Shown piece by piece: positions 23,141-34,176 of a stretch of DNA of 64,000 nucleotides (positions are counted from its first letter, which is position 1; the number at the start of each line of letters is the position of its first letter). Location of the stretch: positions 682,001 to 746,000 of the forward strand of contig OOIN01000007.1 of NCBI GenBank assembly GCA_900323505.1. The letters run 5' to 3'. Made by a program: the position numbers and the translations under genes. The DNA is from Ustilago trichophora. Its lineage: Eukaryota; Basidiomycota; Ustilaginomycetes; Ustilaginales; Ustilaginaceae. The notes beneath the pieces were generated by a model. It was not told the DNA's origin. It saw only the letters and a program-made list of their open reading frames with translations, and ran no database searches.

Positions 23141-24688
23141 ATGTGAGTTCACCTCCTCATTGGCGACGACGATGACGATTATGAGAAAGGGCAGGGGAAA
23201 GCAGCGCTAGATCCTGTCTATGGCGACGGTGCGGGAAAGTTCTCCTACCAAGACAGAGAGATGGATGCTCCCTCCCCTCCGCCCGGTCTTCGCTCCTCCA
23301 AACCTCGTTTGATTTCTTCAACAAGGACGAGAGGAAGCGTGGAGAGCGTGGAGAGAATAGCTTGTACGCTGTCATTCGTTGCTCTCACTCTTCCTCCCTT
23401 GGGCGACAGGAAAGGAAAGCTTCTCGTTTTCGTTTTGTCAGAACATATTCTTCTCTACTCTTCCTCTCTCGAGGCAGTGCTGATGCAGGAAAGTTTGCTG
23501 ACAACAATACCCTTTCCCAAATCGTCCCTCCTTCTGTCTCTTCACATTCTCGACGACGTGCTCTACTTGTCAACGCGGCTATTCTCCTTCCCTCTTCCCC
23601 TTTGCTTTGCATCGTCTACTCCTCCTCTGGTTCTACAATTTCTCTTCCCTTCCTCTTTGACTCTGTGCCATTCTTTTGGCATGCTTTGCTGGCTCTCTTC
23701 ACACACACGCAGGCCCACCTCCCACTTTAAGCTCAACTCTGGCGCCTCGATCCCTTCCGTCGGTCTCGGTACCTGGCAATCCCCCAAGGGTGAGGTCCGC
23801 GATGCCGTCTGCCACGCCCTCAAGTCCGGTTACCGTCATATCGACTGTGCCTGGGGTTACCAGAACGAAGACGAGGTCGGAGAAGGTATCAAGCTTTCTG
23901 GCGTGCCCCGCTCCGAGATCTGGATCACCTCGAAGCTCTTTGAGTTCCACCACAACCACGTTCGTCAAGCCGTCCAAGACACTCTTGACAAGCTTGGCGT
24001 TGAGTACTTGGACCTCTACCTGATGCACTGGAACATCGCGTTTGTTCCCGAGGATGTCCCTGAGGGTCAATTGCCCAGGAACTCGAAGAAGGACCCCAAG
24101 ACCGGCAAGCATCTGTTGGACTTGGAGACTACCGAGAACTTCACCAAGGTCTGGGCCGAGATGGAGAAGTTGGTCGATGAGGGAATTGTCAAGAACATTG
24201 GTATCTCCAACTTCTCGATCCGCCGCACCAAGGAGCTCCTCAAGAGCTGCCGTATCAAGCCCGTCGTCAACCAGGTCGAGCTCAGCTTCACCTTCCCCCA
24301 GCCCGAACTCGTCCAGTGGCTCAAGAGCCAAGACATTCTCCCCCAGGCTTACTCGCCGCTTGGATCAACCGGTGCAAGCCAGGCCTCGCTCGAGGTCGTC
24401 GACAAGATTGCCAAGAAGCACAACGTCCAGGGAGCCAACGTCCTCATCTCGTGGCAGGTCGCCAGGGGCTGCAACCCTCTTCCCAAGAGTGTCACCCCGG
24501 CAAGGATCGAGAACAACATCAAGCTCGTCGACCTCTCCAAGGAGGAGATTGACGAGTTGGAACAGGGTGCCCTCGCCCAGACCCCCAAGAAGGTCTGCGA
24601 TCAGTCCGATTTGGTCGTCCCCAGCTACGATATCTTTGAGGCCGACCACCCGGAGAACAATGACAAGGTCCAGTCCAAGTCTGCTTAA
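23141..24688 (+). CDS. Aldo-keto reductase with start codon split by an intron
   Basis: NADPH-dependent reductase of the AKR superfamily, closest in appearance to fungal glycerol/aldose reductases (Gcy1-like). The first exon contributes only AT (23141-23142); GTGAGT follows and a 570-nt intron ends at CAG 23712. Base G at 23713 completes the ATG. The joined frame (2+976 nt) is 325 residues, exactly divisible, beginning MPTSHFKLNSGASIPSVGLG. The catalytic tetrad is visible: Asp45 and Tyr50 in HIDCAWGYQNEDEVG, Lys75 in ITSKL, His106 in YLMHW. GISNFS and the NADPH-binding PKSVTPARIENNI are also present. The substrate cannot be told from sequence. The long intron has no stop-free continuation of family resemblance, which supports the split start. 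Confidence 0.92.
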
Positions 24689-26801
24689 CTTACGCCCATG
24701 TTACGATATCGGTTGGATACAACCTTGATGCCAGCTGCAATACATGATCTTAAAAGTCAACCGTGTATGGTCACCTACGCCGTGCGTATTACAGTTCTCT
24801 GACCAAAGTATGTATCGATGGTGATGATGAGTCGTTACTGTGACAGAGTCGTTGTGTCATTGAGATGTATATAGATGCAGTGGGGGATGCCGCCCTTGCG
24901 AGCTGAAAGTTAAGAGGCTTCGATCGGCCTTCTCGACGCTCGTAAGACATTGGATTCGAAATTGTGGAACTTCTTTGTCATTGTTGAGGCACGTTATGGT
25001 TGTCCGTCTTGCTCTGTTCTGGATCGAATCACATCCCACTTTTGCTCACCCTATCAGCGTTGTTTTTTTTTTTTTGGCTTCATCCGGGGCCGGCTTTGGC
25101 CTTGGCAAGAGCGGTTTGATTTGCTAGTATCTTCCTCAGAATCCTGATTCGTTCCGGCCTTTGACGGTGTTGGGAGATCCTTCTTCCGTGACTCTAGACG
25201 TCAATACGTGTATCGATTGTCATGATACGTTCCATTGTTTTCTTTGTCCACCGGCCCGTCTGTCTAGGCCTCAGCCGCGGCTTATCGTACAAACCGAACG
25301 GTATGCATCCAAAACGTCATCGTACTCGCAAAGTGGGCACAACTGCTACCAAAATTTTCAGTACAGCAGCAACGTTTCAGAGCAACTTGCCAAGTATTCC
25401 CCAGGCCAAGAGTGGGCTACGTATACCGGTGGGCAGCACTCGCAACACGTTGTTCAAAAATTCCCATTGTTTCGGGAACAACGCCGAACCGGTGCCGAAT
25501 CTACCTTTTTTTTCCGGTCAAGCATGGACTCCCACCAGTCATACTTTGTGTGGCCTGTATAAAGTACGCCTGCACACAATGACGGAGCTTTCAAACCGGC
25601 GTAATTGTATGTACGGTAGTTGCGATCGGGATTACATGCACAAGTTTTACAAGTAGACATTGTGAGACGGCTCAGCCTTCGGGTATACGGGATGCATGGT
25701 GCTCGTGGTCTTGCCGGATACGGCGGCGATTGTACGATGCAAATGCGATGAGGGTTTTCGCTTGGACCCCGGTCGATTTGATGAGAAACGAGAAAATTCG
25801 GGGCTGTTCGATTCACTATGACGTGGTAAGAGGTCTCAAAGGAAGCAAGGCCAAGAAAAGGGTGCTTTTGTCGCCACACATCTCTTGCCAACTGGAGCAG
25901 GAAGCAGGGGTATCCACAGTTCCTCGATCTCAAGTTGCAACCGGATGACAAGCCGTCGCGACGCGAAGAACCACCAGAACAACAACAACAACAACGACAA
26001 CAAGAACACCGGCGGAAGAGCCGGTTGCAATGTATCGTAGGCGAATTAGGAAAGCACCCACTTACCACCAACCCTTTCCCTCTCTACATGTGATGAAAAA
26101 AGCAGCAAGAGCCTTTCCTCAACCCCCACTGTGGTTTTTGTCGTCATTCCGCACCCCACTTTGGCGTAACTATTTTGCGAATCGCACCTGCACGATTGCT
26201 GCACAGCCAAACCTCTTGATGTTTTATCTCGTCCGTGTACTGTGGTAGTCAGAGCCAGCATCTTTTTAAGCTAAAACAAAAAGGTCTTCTTGGAGTGGGC
26301 TTCATATGATCTCTCAAAAAGGGCACACTACATCAAGGAAGAAGAAGACAAAAAAACACCACTACTGCGTTATCACATGAAGCAAAGGCGGAGAGAGATG
26401 GGGTCCTACAGATGCTTTTTTTTCTCACACTCACTACACCGGTGCTCGTGCAAATCACACTTGAGAGCGAGTTGGATGTAAATCTTGGTTCTGTCACATT
26501 AATTCTTTCTTGCCCGCCCGTTGGCAACCACGATCGGGCGGGCGGGCGGAAAGCCGTGCTGTGCTGTGCGGTCAGGCCAACCGTCGAAGATGCACAAGGA
26601 TCCGCTAAATGGCTTGGACTTGACGATGAAGCTAAGAAAGAGAGAGAGAGGCAGAGTTGACTCGCTGTGATGCTCTGAAGGAAGAAACACAAAAGTTTCG
26701 GGCTCCTCGTCTTCTGTTTCTTGCCCTTGCTGATCTCGACAACAGCCTCCTCCTCTCCCTGTCGTTTTCCCCTCGTAGCCGATCACAGCCCTGTAGCAAC
26801 G
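24689..26801. other. 2.1-kb region without a recognisable gene
   Basis: Contains short open frames on both strands (for example 25222-25656 plus, 25454-26071 minus) and a CAA-rich stretch at 25978-26005. I found no family resemblance. A frame near 25918-26060 reads YPQFLDLKLQPDDKPSRREE followed by a Gln run, which looks coding-like but has no evident start. It may hold a diverged or decayed spliced gene, or nothing. The right end is the promoter of the gene at 26802. Confidence 0.5.
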
Positions 26802-29800
26802 ATGTCGTCCAACCAACCATACTGCTTTGACTTCTGTCTAACATCCCCTATGCTTCCCGGCATGCCACTTACTCTCGACAATACGCCGCCGTACACCCCT
26901 CGTTCAAAATCGCTCGATCTCCTCCGGGCGGACGCGGCGACGCCCATCAACACCCGCAACTCGCTCGACACCATTTCGACGCTGAAAGGCCATCGCATCT
27001 CGTCGCCTATCTTTCTCAACAGCAGCGTCGGGGTAAAGCCGCTCCACGAAGAACCCTCGCCAGGCGAAAGTGACGATAACGACGAGGGATGCAGTGAGAC
27101 GTTCAACACCACCCGCTCTCCGTCCAACTCCGCCGACCAAGACCACGATGCCGGAGAAACCAAGCTTCGAGCCTCCACAATGCCCCGCTACCTAGCCAGT
27201 GATATCGGCTTTCAGCCTAAAACCCCATCACGACGCCAAAAATCAGACCATCTGCTGAGGAGCAAGTTCAGCATGTCACCCGTGCAGGTTTCGAAGCGAA
27301 GCAAGGCGCGTACGTCGCAAGACCAGACGAGGCTGCCCGGAGTAGTGGTGAGTCAGGATACTGCTCGCTCAACACTAGGCCACTGGTCGTACAGCCTTGG
27401 TATGGCGGCGCGCAGGTTGCAGAAGAGCACCCTACCAAGAAAGCCCTCTGATGAGAGCTATAAGTCGTCGACGACGCTTGATGTGCCTCAGCTGGAGGTG
27501 AATGAGAGGATGGCCACGCCTGAGAAAGGCAAGCACCCGTTGAGGAGCGCTACTAGCTTGGCGAGTATCCGGAAATTCATGTGAGTGCCACTTCGCTTCT
27601 TGCTCCTTATTTGTCGACACACATTAGATGAGTAGAAAATAGTTCTGATCATGGTACATGTTTGCACTTTTGGGCTTTGGGCTGGTAGCACGCCTTCGCG
27701 CCGTGTTCGAAAGGTCTCTGCCACTGCTCGAGGCCTGACAGGTGGAAGAAGTAGGCCGATGCTCACGGTGGACGATGCCATCGGAGAGCAAGGGACAAAC
27801 AGTATCGAAGATACGGCTGACTGGGTCGATGCAGATGGGCGAGCCAGTCGAGACGGTCTCACACAGCACAACGTTGATCCGAAGGAGTGGGGCGGAACTT
27901 CAATGAGGGTGTCCTACCTCATGGTCCCAACAGTGAACGCTCGCTCTACTAGGAGGGCGCTGGAGATACCGGAGAGCAACAGAGTTGCTGCACATCGCCG
28001 CGCTCCGCTTTCGCCAGAATTCTGTGAGCCGCCTTCTCAGGTTCAGCCTGAACAATCGGCCCCGCAACACAGTATCTCTGTTACCGTGGATGATACTCGT
28101 GGTCACGATATCGACAACGATTCGACGCCGTCGGTGCCCTCGAACGCCGAGCCAATTCAACGGCAGGACCACTACGAAGCTGTGCCTACGGTAGACGAGC
28201 AGCCGCCCGCACCTTCAGCGCCCACATCAAAGCTGAGAACACTCCAATTGCTCGCCCGCCGCCCCTTCAATGCGTTTGGCAAGAAGATGCGAGAAACGCA
28301 AAAATCTTGGTTCCCATCTCGCTCTTCACAGGACTTCCCCGCTCCATCCCTCGTTCCAGCACAACAGAATCCTGCTCATCTTGCCAACAAGGAGGCTCCA
28401 GCAACACGACGTAGCGAAGATATGCTTTCCAAAGCCTCTCCTCGCATCTGTGACACTTCGTCAATGGCGCAAAAGAGCAGGAGTGTTGAGCTAGATCGCA
28501 TACAACTACCCTCCAAAGTCGTACCGCTGAGATCGACCGGTGGGGTTGTGTACAAACGAAGGCCGATGATTCCAGATGCTTTTGCTAAGTCTGTCCCTCC
28601 GCCACGACCGCCTTCGCCGCCGTCGAGAGCTGAGGTGAAGCAACAGATGCAGAGTAGTGCCCAGCCGAGAATCTCTGACCAGCGTCATCCATGGATGAAG
28701 CAGCTCCAGCTTGCAAATACCTCGTCAAGCCCGACTGATATCGGGATAGGTGAGCTGGGAGCACGTCAGATTTGGCCAAAGATGGATGTCAGTCCGCCAT
28801 CCTCAGCTGCAATAATACCCACGGTATCTTTGACCGCAGCCAGTCTCACCTTGACCCAGAATGAATCCCTGGTCGCCGTACCCAAGAAGGAGTCTCCCCG
28901 AAGACCACCAGCATCGCTCCTCGGCCAATCGCTCCCCATCCCGCCTCGAAATGGTCGCAGCCGTGCGAGCACTATTTCATCCCAGAGCTCCACCACATCC
29001 TCGCCTTCGGGCAAAGTCATCGTCTCACGACGCTCGTATGGCCAACGACTTCGCTCTCCCAGCGGCCGCGAAGAAACAGGAAGCATTCGATCCGTGGGTA
29101 CCAGCATTTTGTTCACAGAAACGCCTCCTGGCACGCCAGGGATGCGCAAATTCATGTCGCCCTACTATGCCACACGCTCCCCCAGTGCTGATCGCATCCG
29201 CAGTCCACCGACTACCGTTCTGCTACCCAAGTATTCGCCTCGCCGAAGTGGAAAGGAGCGCACGCTGCGTCGACAACCAAGTTCGGCGTTCACTGACGAC
29301 TCCGAAACTGAATGGATGGATGAGGGCCCCGCAATCACCGACAATGGTTCAACTACAGCCTTAAGCGAGCTTGTTGCACTTCGAAGCCGACTTGAAGAAG
29401 TTGTATCTCCCATCCGACCTGGTTTCCTCGAGATGAACGAGGTCACTCACACGCTCTCGAACCTCGTCAAGACATTTAGCGGCTCTTCTGGAAGCCTCAG
29501 TCTTCATTCTTCGCCATACAAGAAGGATACTCCCACGCAAAACGCCACCGCTACACCCGGTAGAGGGTTATACGGCATCATGGAGGCCGACGAAGCATCT
29601 CTCTCCTACACCTTGTCTCGGTCTCCGCCCACGCACTTGAACTCGATACGTAAGCGCGAGAGGCTCATCTCCAAAGTCAGCATCGTCTCAACAGAGGGGA
29701 ATTCATCCTTTGAAGACAGCGAAGAGCTGCAGAAGCTTCTGGATAGCATCATGGCTGCTGACTTGGGCGGAAGCTGTGACACATCTGGATCGCGAGACAT

Positions 29801-30239
29801 GGCCCTGTTGTCGCCATTTGGATCTCCAGCAGAGTATAGAGACTCGCGCACCTCGGACAAGAGGCTGTCGGTGGAGGTGAAGGAGAACGTTGCGCCGGTG
29901 CAGAAGCCGCTTCCTCCCCCACCTAAATTCTTGCTCAACGACAGACCGATCTCGCCACCGGACTCGAGTTGTATGAGTCACACGACGAATTCTGAGCACT
30001 GCTTTGGGGCGGAGGATGCAGACACGACCGTCACGCATACCAATTGGGATGCGAGTACTGTTGCCACACACGCCCGTGCAAGCTCGGTGGTGGACCCTCC
30101 GGCTGCGGCGACGGCGGCTGCATATGCCATGGGAGGTACAAACAGCTGGAAAAAAACGGTCAGCGGTGGTGGATTCTATGACGATTCGGGTTATGCCTCG
30201 TTTTCCATTTTAGATAGCTATCAGAGTCGGAGGCAATGA
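26802..30239 (+). CDS. Large Ser/Pro-rich protein of unknown function
   Basis: Exons 26802-27580 and 27689-30239 (779+2551 nt) give 1109 residues. The GT-AG intron splits an Ile codon (SIRKF-ITPSRR) and restores frame. I do not recognise the family. The protein is mostly disordered, rich in Ser, Pro, Arg and Thr, with many SP/TP and RxxS sites (NTPPYTPRSKSLDLL, MRKFMSPYYATRSPSADRIR), suggesting phospho-regulation. Two short ordered-looking segments recur: WSYSLGMAARRLQKS near 215 and RPFNAFGKKMRETQKSWF near 435, both basic and amphipathic. A conserved-looking helix EMNEVTHTLSNLVKTFSG lies near 825. It ends GYASFSILDSYQSRRQ. It could be a cortical, polarity or signalling scaffold; this is a guess. 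Confidence 0.8.
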
Positions 30240-30519
30240 AGGTAAATAGGTGTACATATGTTGCTCTGTTGTTGCGTGTGGTGTTGGGAGGTCTGATGAG
30301 ATTGATATCTGTATTGAGGGGTCGTAGTTTGGTGAGGGAGCCGTGCCTGGTTGGATTGATGCGGCATGATTGCACTTCAAGGCGGCAGTCACGATCGAGA
30401 GTGCGCATCGTAAGCCTTTTGTGAAAGTGACGGCCTGGATCGTCTGCGAATCCTGGTGCTGCCGTAGTCTTGGTGCCGCTCAGACGATCTTGTAGAATCA
30501 TCGCAGTGCTGCTTTTTTT

Positions 30520-31483
30520 TTACAGATACCAAAAGTTGACGCTTGCGCTGGTGCTCAAGCTTTGTACGCAGTGATACCAACCCTGAGGTATATAAAGCAC
30601 ATCTCCTGGGTCAAGTTGGGTGACAAAAGCGTTTTGTGAAGCGAGAGCTTTTGAGAGAAGTGGTCTTGTCTGTACCCCGTTGAGAAGTTCGTTTTCTGAC
30701 GCGATAGTGGAGGTGTTACGTTGAGGGCCGGTCTTATTGATGTATAGATAGGGTGCTAGTTCTGGTGCGAAGAGATGGATGCGTTTGCGACCGACGACTT
30801 GGGCAAAAAGGTTTTCATAAGGGTCACGATGTAAAGGGGTATAAGTTGCCGATGGACCGATCCAGACGTTACTACGCCATTGTTCTTTGGCACCTTTTGG
30901 GCCTGCTGTAGTGTGTGGTAGACCTGGAGCTTCGGATGCCAAGCTAGGGGAATGGGAAAGGAGGTCGAATTGTGCCAAGTAACCGACCGGTTGTTGCTGT
31001 TGACCTTCTTGTACCGCTTGCCATGGGATTTTGCCTTGAACAAAAGCATCGAGAAATAATGCTGTAGTACAACAAAGAGTCCATAAATCAGATACATCCT
31101 AGCAAACTTGATCAGTCAGACCCCCTCCTCCATCGTGCAAGCGACTGAAAATTGCTTCAAGCCAGGAAGAATGACTTACAAAATGGCAACTCTAAACGAT
31201 CCCACTTCCCGCCCCCTGCATTATATCCAACACCGCATTGAGAGACCTCTACGGGAACAATCAAATCCATGATCTCAGGTCTCTTGAGACCATCAAGCGT
31301 CTCTTGTCCATCGGGACTCAACTTGGACCATTTCTTCAAGGCGGGCCAGACGACCTTGTCCTGGGCTGGGTGGGTCGTTAACAAACCTTGGAAATGACCG
31401 GGACGTCTGAGAAGCTGAAAGTCTCGGACAAAGCGAGAAGGAGATAAACCATTACGCAGCGAAGCCAACCGACTCACTGACAT
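30520..31483 (-). CDS. JmjC-domain (cupin-like) oxygenase
   Basis: Fe(II)/2-oxoglutarate oxygenase of the small JmjC group that includes JMJD7, TYW5 and KDM8-like proteins. Exons 31180-31483 and 30520-31061 (304+542 nt, phase 1) encode 281 residues; the join reads RLELPF-SLFLDAFVQGKIPW. The iron-binding HxD is in TPLHRDPYENLFAQVVGRKRI (about 182) and the distal His in YIPQGWYHCVQSLS near the C-terminus (about 267), with WRSNVWIG and DPGDVLYIP as further jelly-roll strands. The N-terminus starts MSVSRLASLRNG. No chromatin-reader domain is present, so a role as ribosomal/translation-factor hydroxylase or tRNA hydroxylase is as likely as histone demethylation. It converges with the gene ending at 30239. 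Confidence 0.85.
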
Positions 31484-31668
31484 GACCGACTCGCCAGAAG
31501 CTTGCAGTCGGTGGTGGTTTGAACAAGATATGACAGATTGAGCTCTTGTTCACAAGAAACGGTTGTTATTAGCCGACTGTGCAGAAGCAATTAAATTTGT
31601 GGAGGTACCGCGGCTTTTTCACTAAAGCTGTACATTATTGTTAATTGATCCATGCTTGGGATATTATC

Positions 31669-31765
31669 GGGTCTTTAGCTCAGCAGTAGAGCGGCAGACT
31701 TCGGTATCAATCGAAGACCCATCTTGGTATTCTGCAGGTCGCGGGTTCAATCCCCGTAGGACTCT
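31669..31765 (+). tRNA. tRNA-Arg (TCG) with a 25-nt intron
   Basis: Acceptor GGGTCTT pairs with AGGACTC; D arm GCTC-AGCAGTA-GAGC; anticodon stem GCAGA pairs with TCTGC after removal of a 25-nt insert following position 37; the anticodon is TCG (CGA codons). T arm GCGGG-TTCAATC-CCCGT. The mature length is 72 nt. A T run follows the gene, as expected of a Pol III terminator. Confidence 0.85.
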
Positions 31766-32207
31766 CTTTTTTCCAGGACCTTCCCCTTTTTCTTTTTTTT
31801 TTTTTTTACAAAAAGTGTCGAGCGCTTTCCTTGACCCATAGAGTGCTAAGTCCTATCAGCCATGGACCTTGTAGCGACAGTGTCTTTTCTTCCCACGAGC
31901 AAGATGCGTGAAAAAGGGTCGGAGACACTGTTGATGGTTTTTTGGACCTTGTTCACAGGACGATGTTGGACAATAGCGGTACACATCAACACGAAGAGGC
32001 AAAGAGACACGAGTATATTCCTCGATTCAAGAAAGCCCTAGTAATACAAGTAACGAAGATGAATGATATGATGACAGCAGAATGTCAGATCCGGTATGCC
32101 TACCGCTTCCAATATAATAAGGCGACGATGATGAAGCGGAGCCATGTTGAGAATGCAAGCTGGAGCAGATGAAAACTACAATGCTGAAAAAATGACCCAA
32201 GGAGTTT
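31766..32207. other. Intergenic region after tRNA-Arg
   Basis: Holds T runs immediately after the tRNA (31766-31773 and 31789-31807), the likely Pol III terminators, and then unremarkable sequence up to the permease stop codon. Confidence 0.6.
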
Positions 32208-33950
32208 TTACATCATCCAGTCCCATACTCGGTTAAGAGTCGAGCGAGTCTTCTGAGACTCCTTGATCCTCTCCTCCTCCTCATTCTCATCGAGCTGCCT
32301 GCGGCCAGTGTCAAAGTCCATCTGGGAGAGGCTGACAAACGTGGTCTTGTGGTAGAACTTCCAGCCGAGCCAAAGGACCAGGAACAATGGAATGCAGATA
32401 TAAGTGGTGACGAAGCTGCTGGTGCTCCACTGGCCGTTGAGGAAGACGGTGAAACCAGCGAACAAGAGCACGAGGATGAGGAAGATGATACCAAAGTAGG
32501 TAAGGTAGGGCTGGAATGGGGCGGTGTAAGGGAGGGTGTTGCGAGGAATGCCGTGGTACTTGAGGCCGTGGTAGAATCGAGCGTAGGTGCAAAGGATGAT
32601 GATCCATGCAATGATAACGCTGATGGCGCTAATGGCATACAGGTAGTTGAAAGCCTGCCGGGCACCTCCGGTGCCGCAAGACAAGTAGGCAAGGGGACCG
32701 AAGAGGGCGGTCACGACGAGCGACCAAACAGGCAAACCTGCTTTGGTACACTTGCGAAGGAAGCCGGGTGCCTTGTGCTCAAGAGCGAGTGCGTAGAGCG
32801 TCCTGGACGAGGCGTAGAGGTCCGAGTTGGCAGCAGACCATGTAACAACGACCAATACAGCGTTGACAATGTGCGGCAAGACCCGGATGCCTGCGTTGGA
32901 GATGGCCAAGACGAAGGGAGAGGCGCTGGCATCGCTGCTTCCGTTGAGGAGACGGGGGTCGTTGTAGGGGACGACGAGGCCGACCATGAAGATGGCCAAG
33001 ACATAGAAGAGAAGGATACGCCAGAAGACGCGCTTGATGGCCTTGGGGACGTTTTTGCGAGGGTTTGCGACCTCACCGACAGCAACACCGATGATTTCGG
33101 TACCAGCGAAGGAGAAGGCAGACTGGACAAAGACGTTCCAGAAGGCGAGGAAGCGGCCGAAAGAGCCGCTAATACCGCCGGTAGGAGCGCCGGTGACGGG
33201 GTCGGGAGTCCAGAAAAGCTGAGCCATCGGACCGGGGTCCTTCCAGAAACGGAAGCCGATGCGGTCACCACGGGGGCCTCCACCGAGGTCGATGACGAGC
33301 GAGGTGATGATGAGAACAATGATGGCAACCACCTTGATGAGGCAGAACCAGAACTCGGTCTCTCCATAGTACTTGACACCAAGAGCGTTGACACCGATGA
33401 CGAGAACAAGGAGAATCGAGATCCAGACGGCGGGGTTGATGGACTTGTCGGTATCCCAGTATTGAATGACGATAGCAGAGGCCGAAATCTCGGTGGGGAT
33501 GGTGATACCATACGAGTACCAATAGGTCCAGCCAAGGGCGAAACCGAGACTTGGGTCGAGGAAGCGAGTGGCGTGGTGAGTGAAACCACCGGGAACGGCA
33601 AGCAGGGTGCTGACCTCGCCAAGGGCGACCATCATCGAGTATACGACAACACCCATGATCATGTAGGCAATGAGGGTGCTGACGGGACCGGCGTTGGCCA
33701 GCGAGCCGCCAAGACCGACGAAGAGGCCCGTTCCGATGGTACCGCCGAGGGCAATCATGGAGATGTGCCTCTGCTTAAGGTTACGCTGTACATGACCATC
33801 ACCAGAGTGCTCGTCCATGCCGAGGCGCTTGAGCGCAGTGGCGTCATCCTGGTTGGTGGAACCCTTTTCGATGCTGTCGGACGGAGGGTAAGAGCTCTTC
33901 TCCATGTCAGGAGAAAGCATGGCCGGAGCAATGCCGTCGTTGGAGGCCAT
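32208..33950 (-). CDS. Amino-acid permease (fungal YAT/APC family)
   Basis: Plasma-membrane proton-coupled amino-acid transporter of 580 residues with 12 predicted membrane segments. The first is preceded by the family hallmark VQRNLKQRHISMIALGGTIGTGLFVGLGGSLANAGP (here quoted only to name the region; key motif is GGTIGTGLF). Others are YWYSYGITIPTEISAS, AFSFAGTEIIGVAVGE, and ASSRTLYALALEHKAP, the last two being core APC substrate-site and loop motifs. The N-terminal tail is Ser/Asp-rich with Lys residues, as used for ubiquitin-dependent turnover. The substrate is not readable; dicarboxylic or general amino-acid permeases are the nearest classes. The first true ATG is at 33950; an upstream TTG is not used. 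The gene shows strong codon bias. Confidence 0.92.
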   Translation of the reverse strand: MASNDGIAPAMLSPDMEKSSYPPSDSIEKGSTNQDDATALKRLGMDEHSGDGHVQRNLKQRHISMIALGGTIGTGLFVGLGGSLANAGPVSTLIAYMIMGVVVYSMMVALGEVSTLLAVPGGFTHHATRFLDPSLGFALGWTYWYSYGITIPTEISASAIVIQYWDTDKSINPAVWISILLVLVIGVNALGVKYYGETEFWFCLIKVVAIIVLIITSLVIDLGGGPRGDRIGFRFWKDPGPMAQLFWTPDPVTGAPTGGISGSFGRFLAFWNVFVQSAFSFAGTEIIGVAVGEVANPRKNVPKAIKRVFWRILLFYVLAIFMVGLVVPYNDPRLLNGSSDASASPFVLAISNAGIRVLPHIVNAVLVVVTWSAANSDLYASSRTLYALALEHKAPGFLRKCTKAGLPVWSLVVTALFGPLAYLSCGTGGARQAFNYLYAISAISVIIAWIIILCTYARFYHGLKYHGIPRNTLPYTAPFQPYLTYFGIIFLILVLLFAGFTVFLNGQWSTSSFVTTYICIPLFLVLWLGWKFYHKTTFVSLSQMDFDTGRRQLDENEEEERIKESQKTRSTLNRVWDWMM

Positions 33951-34125
33951 TTTGGTATGCAAGAGTCCACTCAGCGGGGTAGCCGGATGGTCGAATGCTG
34001 AACGAGTGTGGGGGGTACAGGTAGTAGATGGAGGATGTAGGAGGATGGAAAGAAGAAGGGGAAGAAGGAGTCAATATATCACAAGTTCGGTGAAAAGCCG
34101 AGCGGACCAATGGATGGCGAGGGAG

Positions 34126-34176
<51 letters not shown>

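Noticed and set aside
25222..25656. Possible GATA zinc finger (TLCGLYKVRLH)
   Set aside because: Only a few residues resemble the finger; the two CxxC pairs are missing.
25454..26071. 205-residue Cys-rich frame on the minus strand
   Set aside because: No signal peptide, no family, no splice structure; the Cys run comes from an AAC/CAA-repeat stretch read on the other strand.
32349..34001. 550-residue open frame antisense to the amino-acid permease
   Set aside because: Shadow of the permease for the same reason; acidic, Gly/Glu/Asp-rich and unlike any protein.
34126..34172. Retroposon tail suggested by the 47-bp A run
   Set aside because: No element body or target-site duplication is visible on either side.
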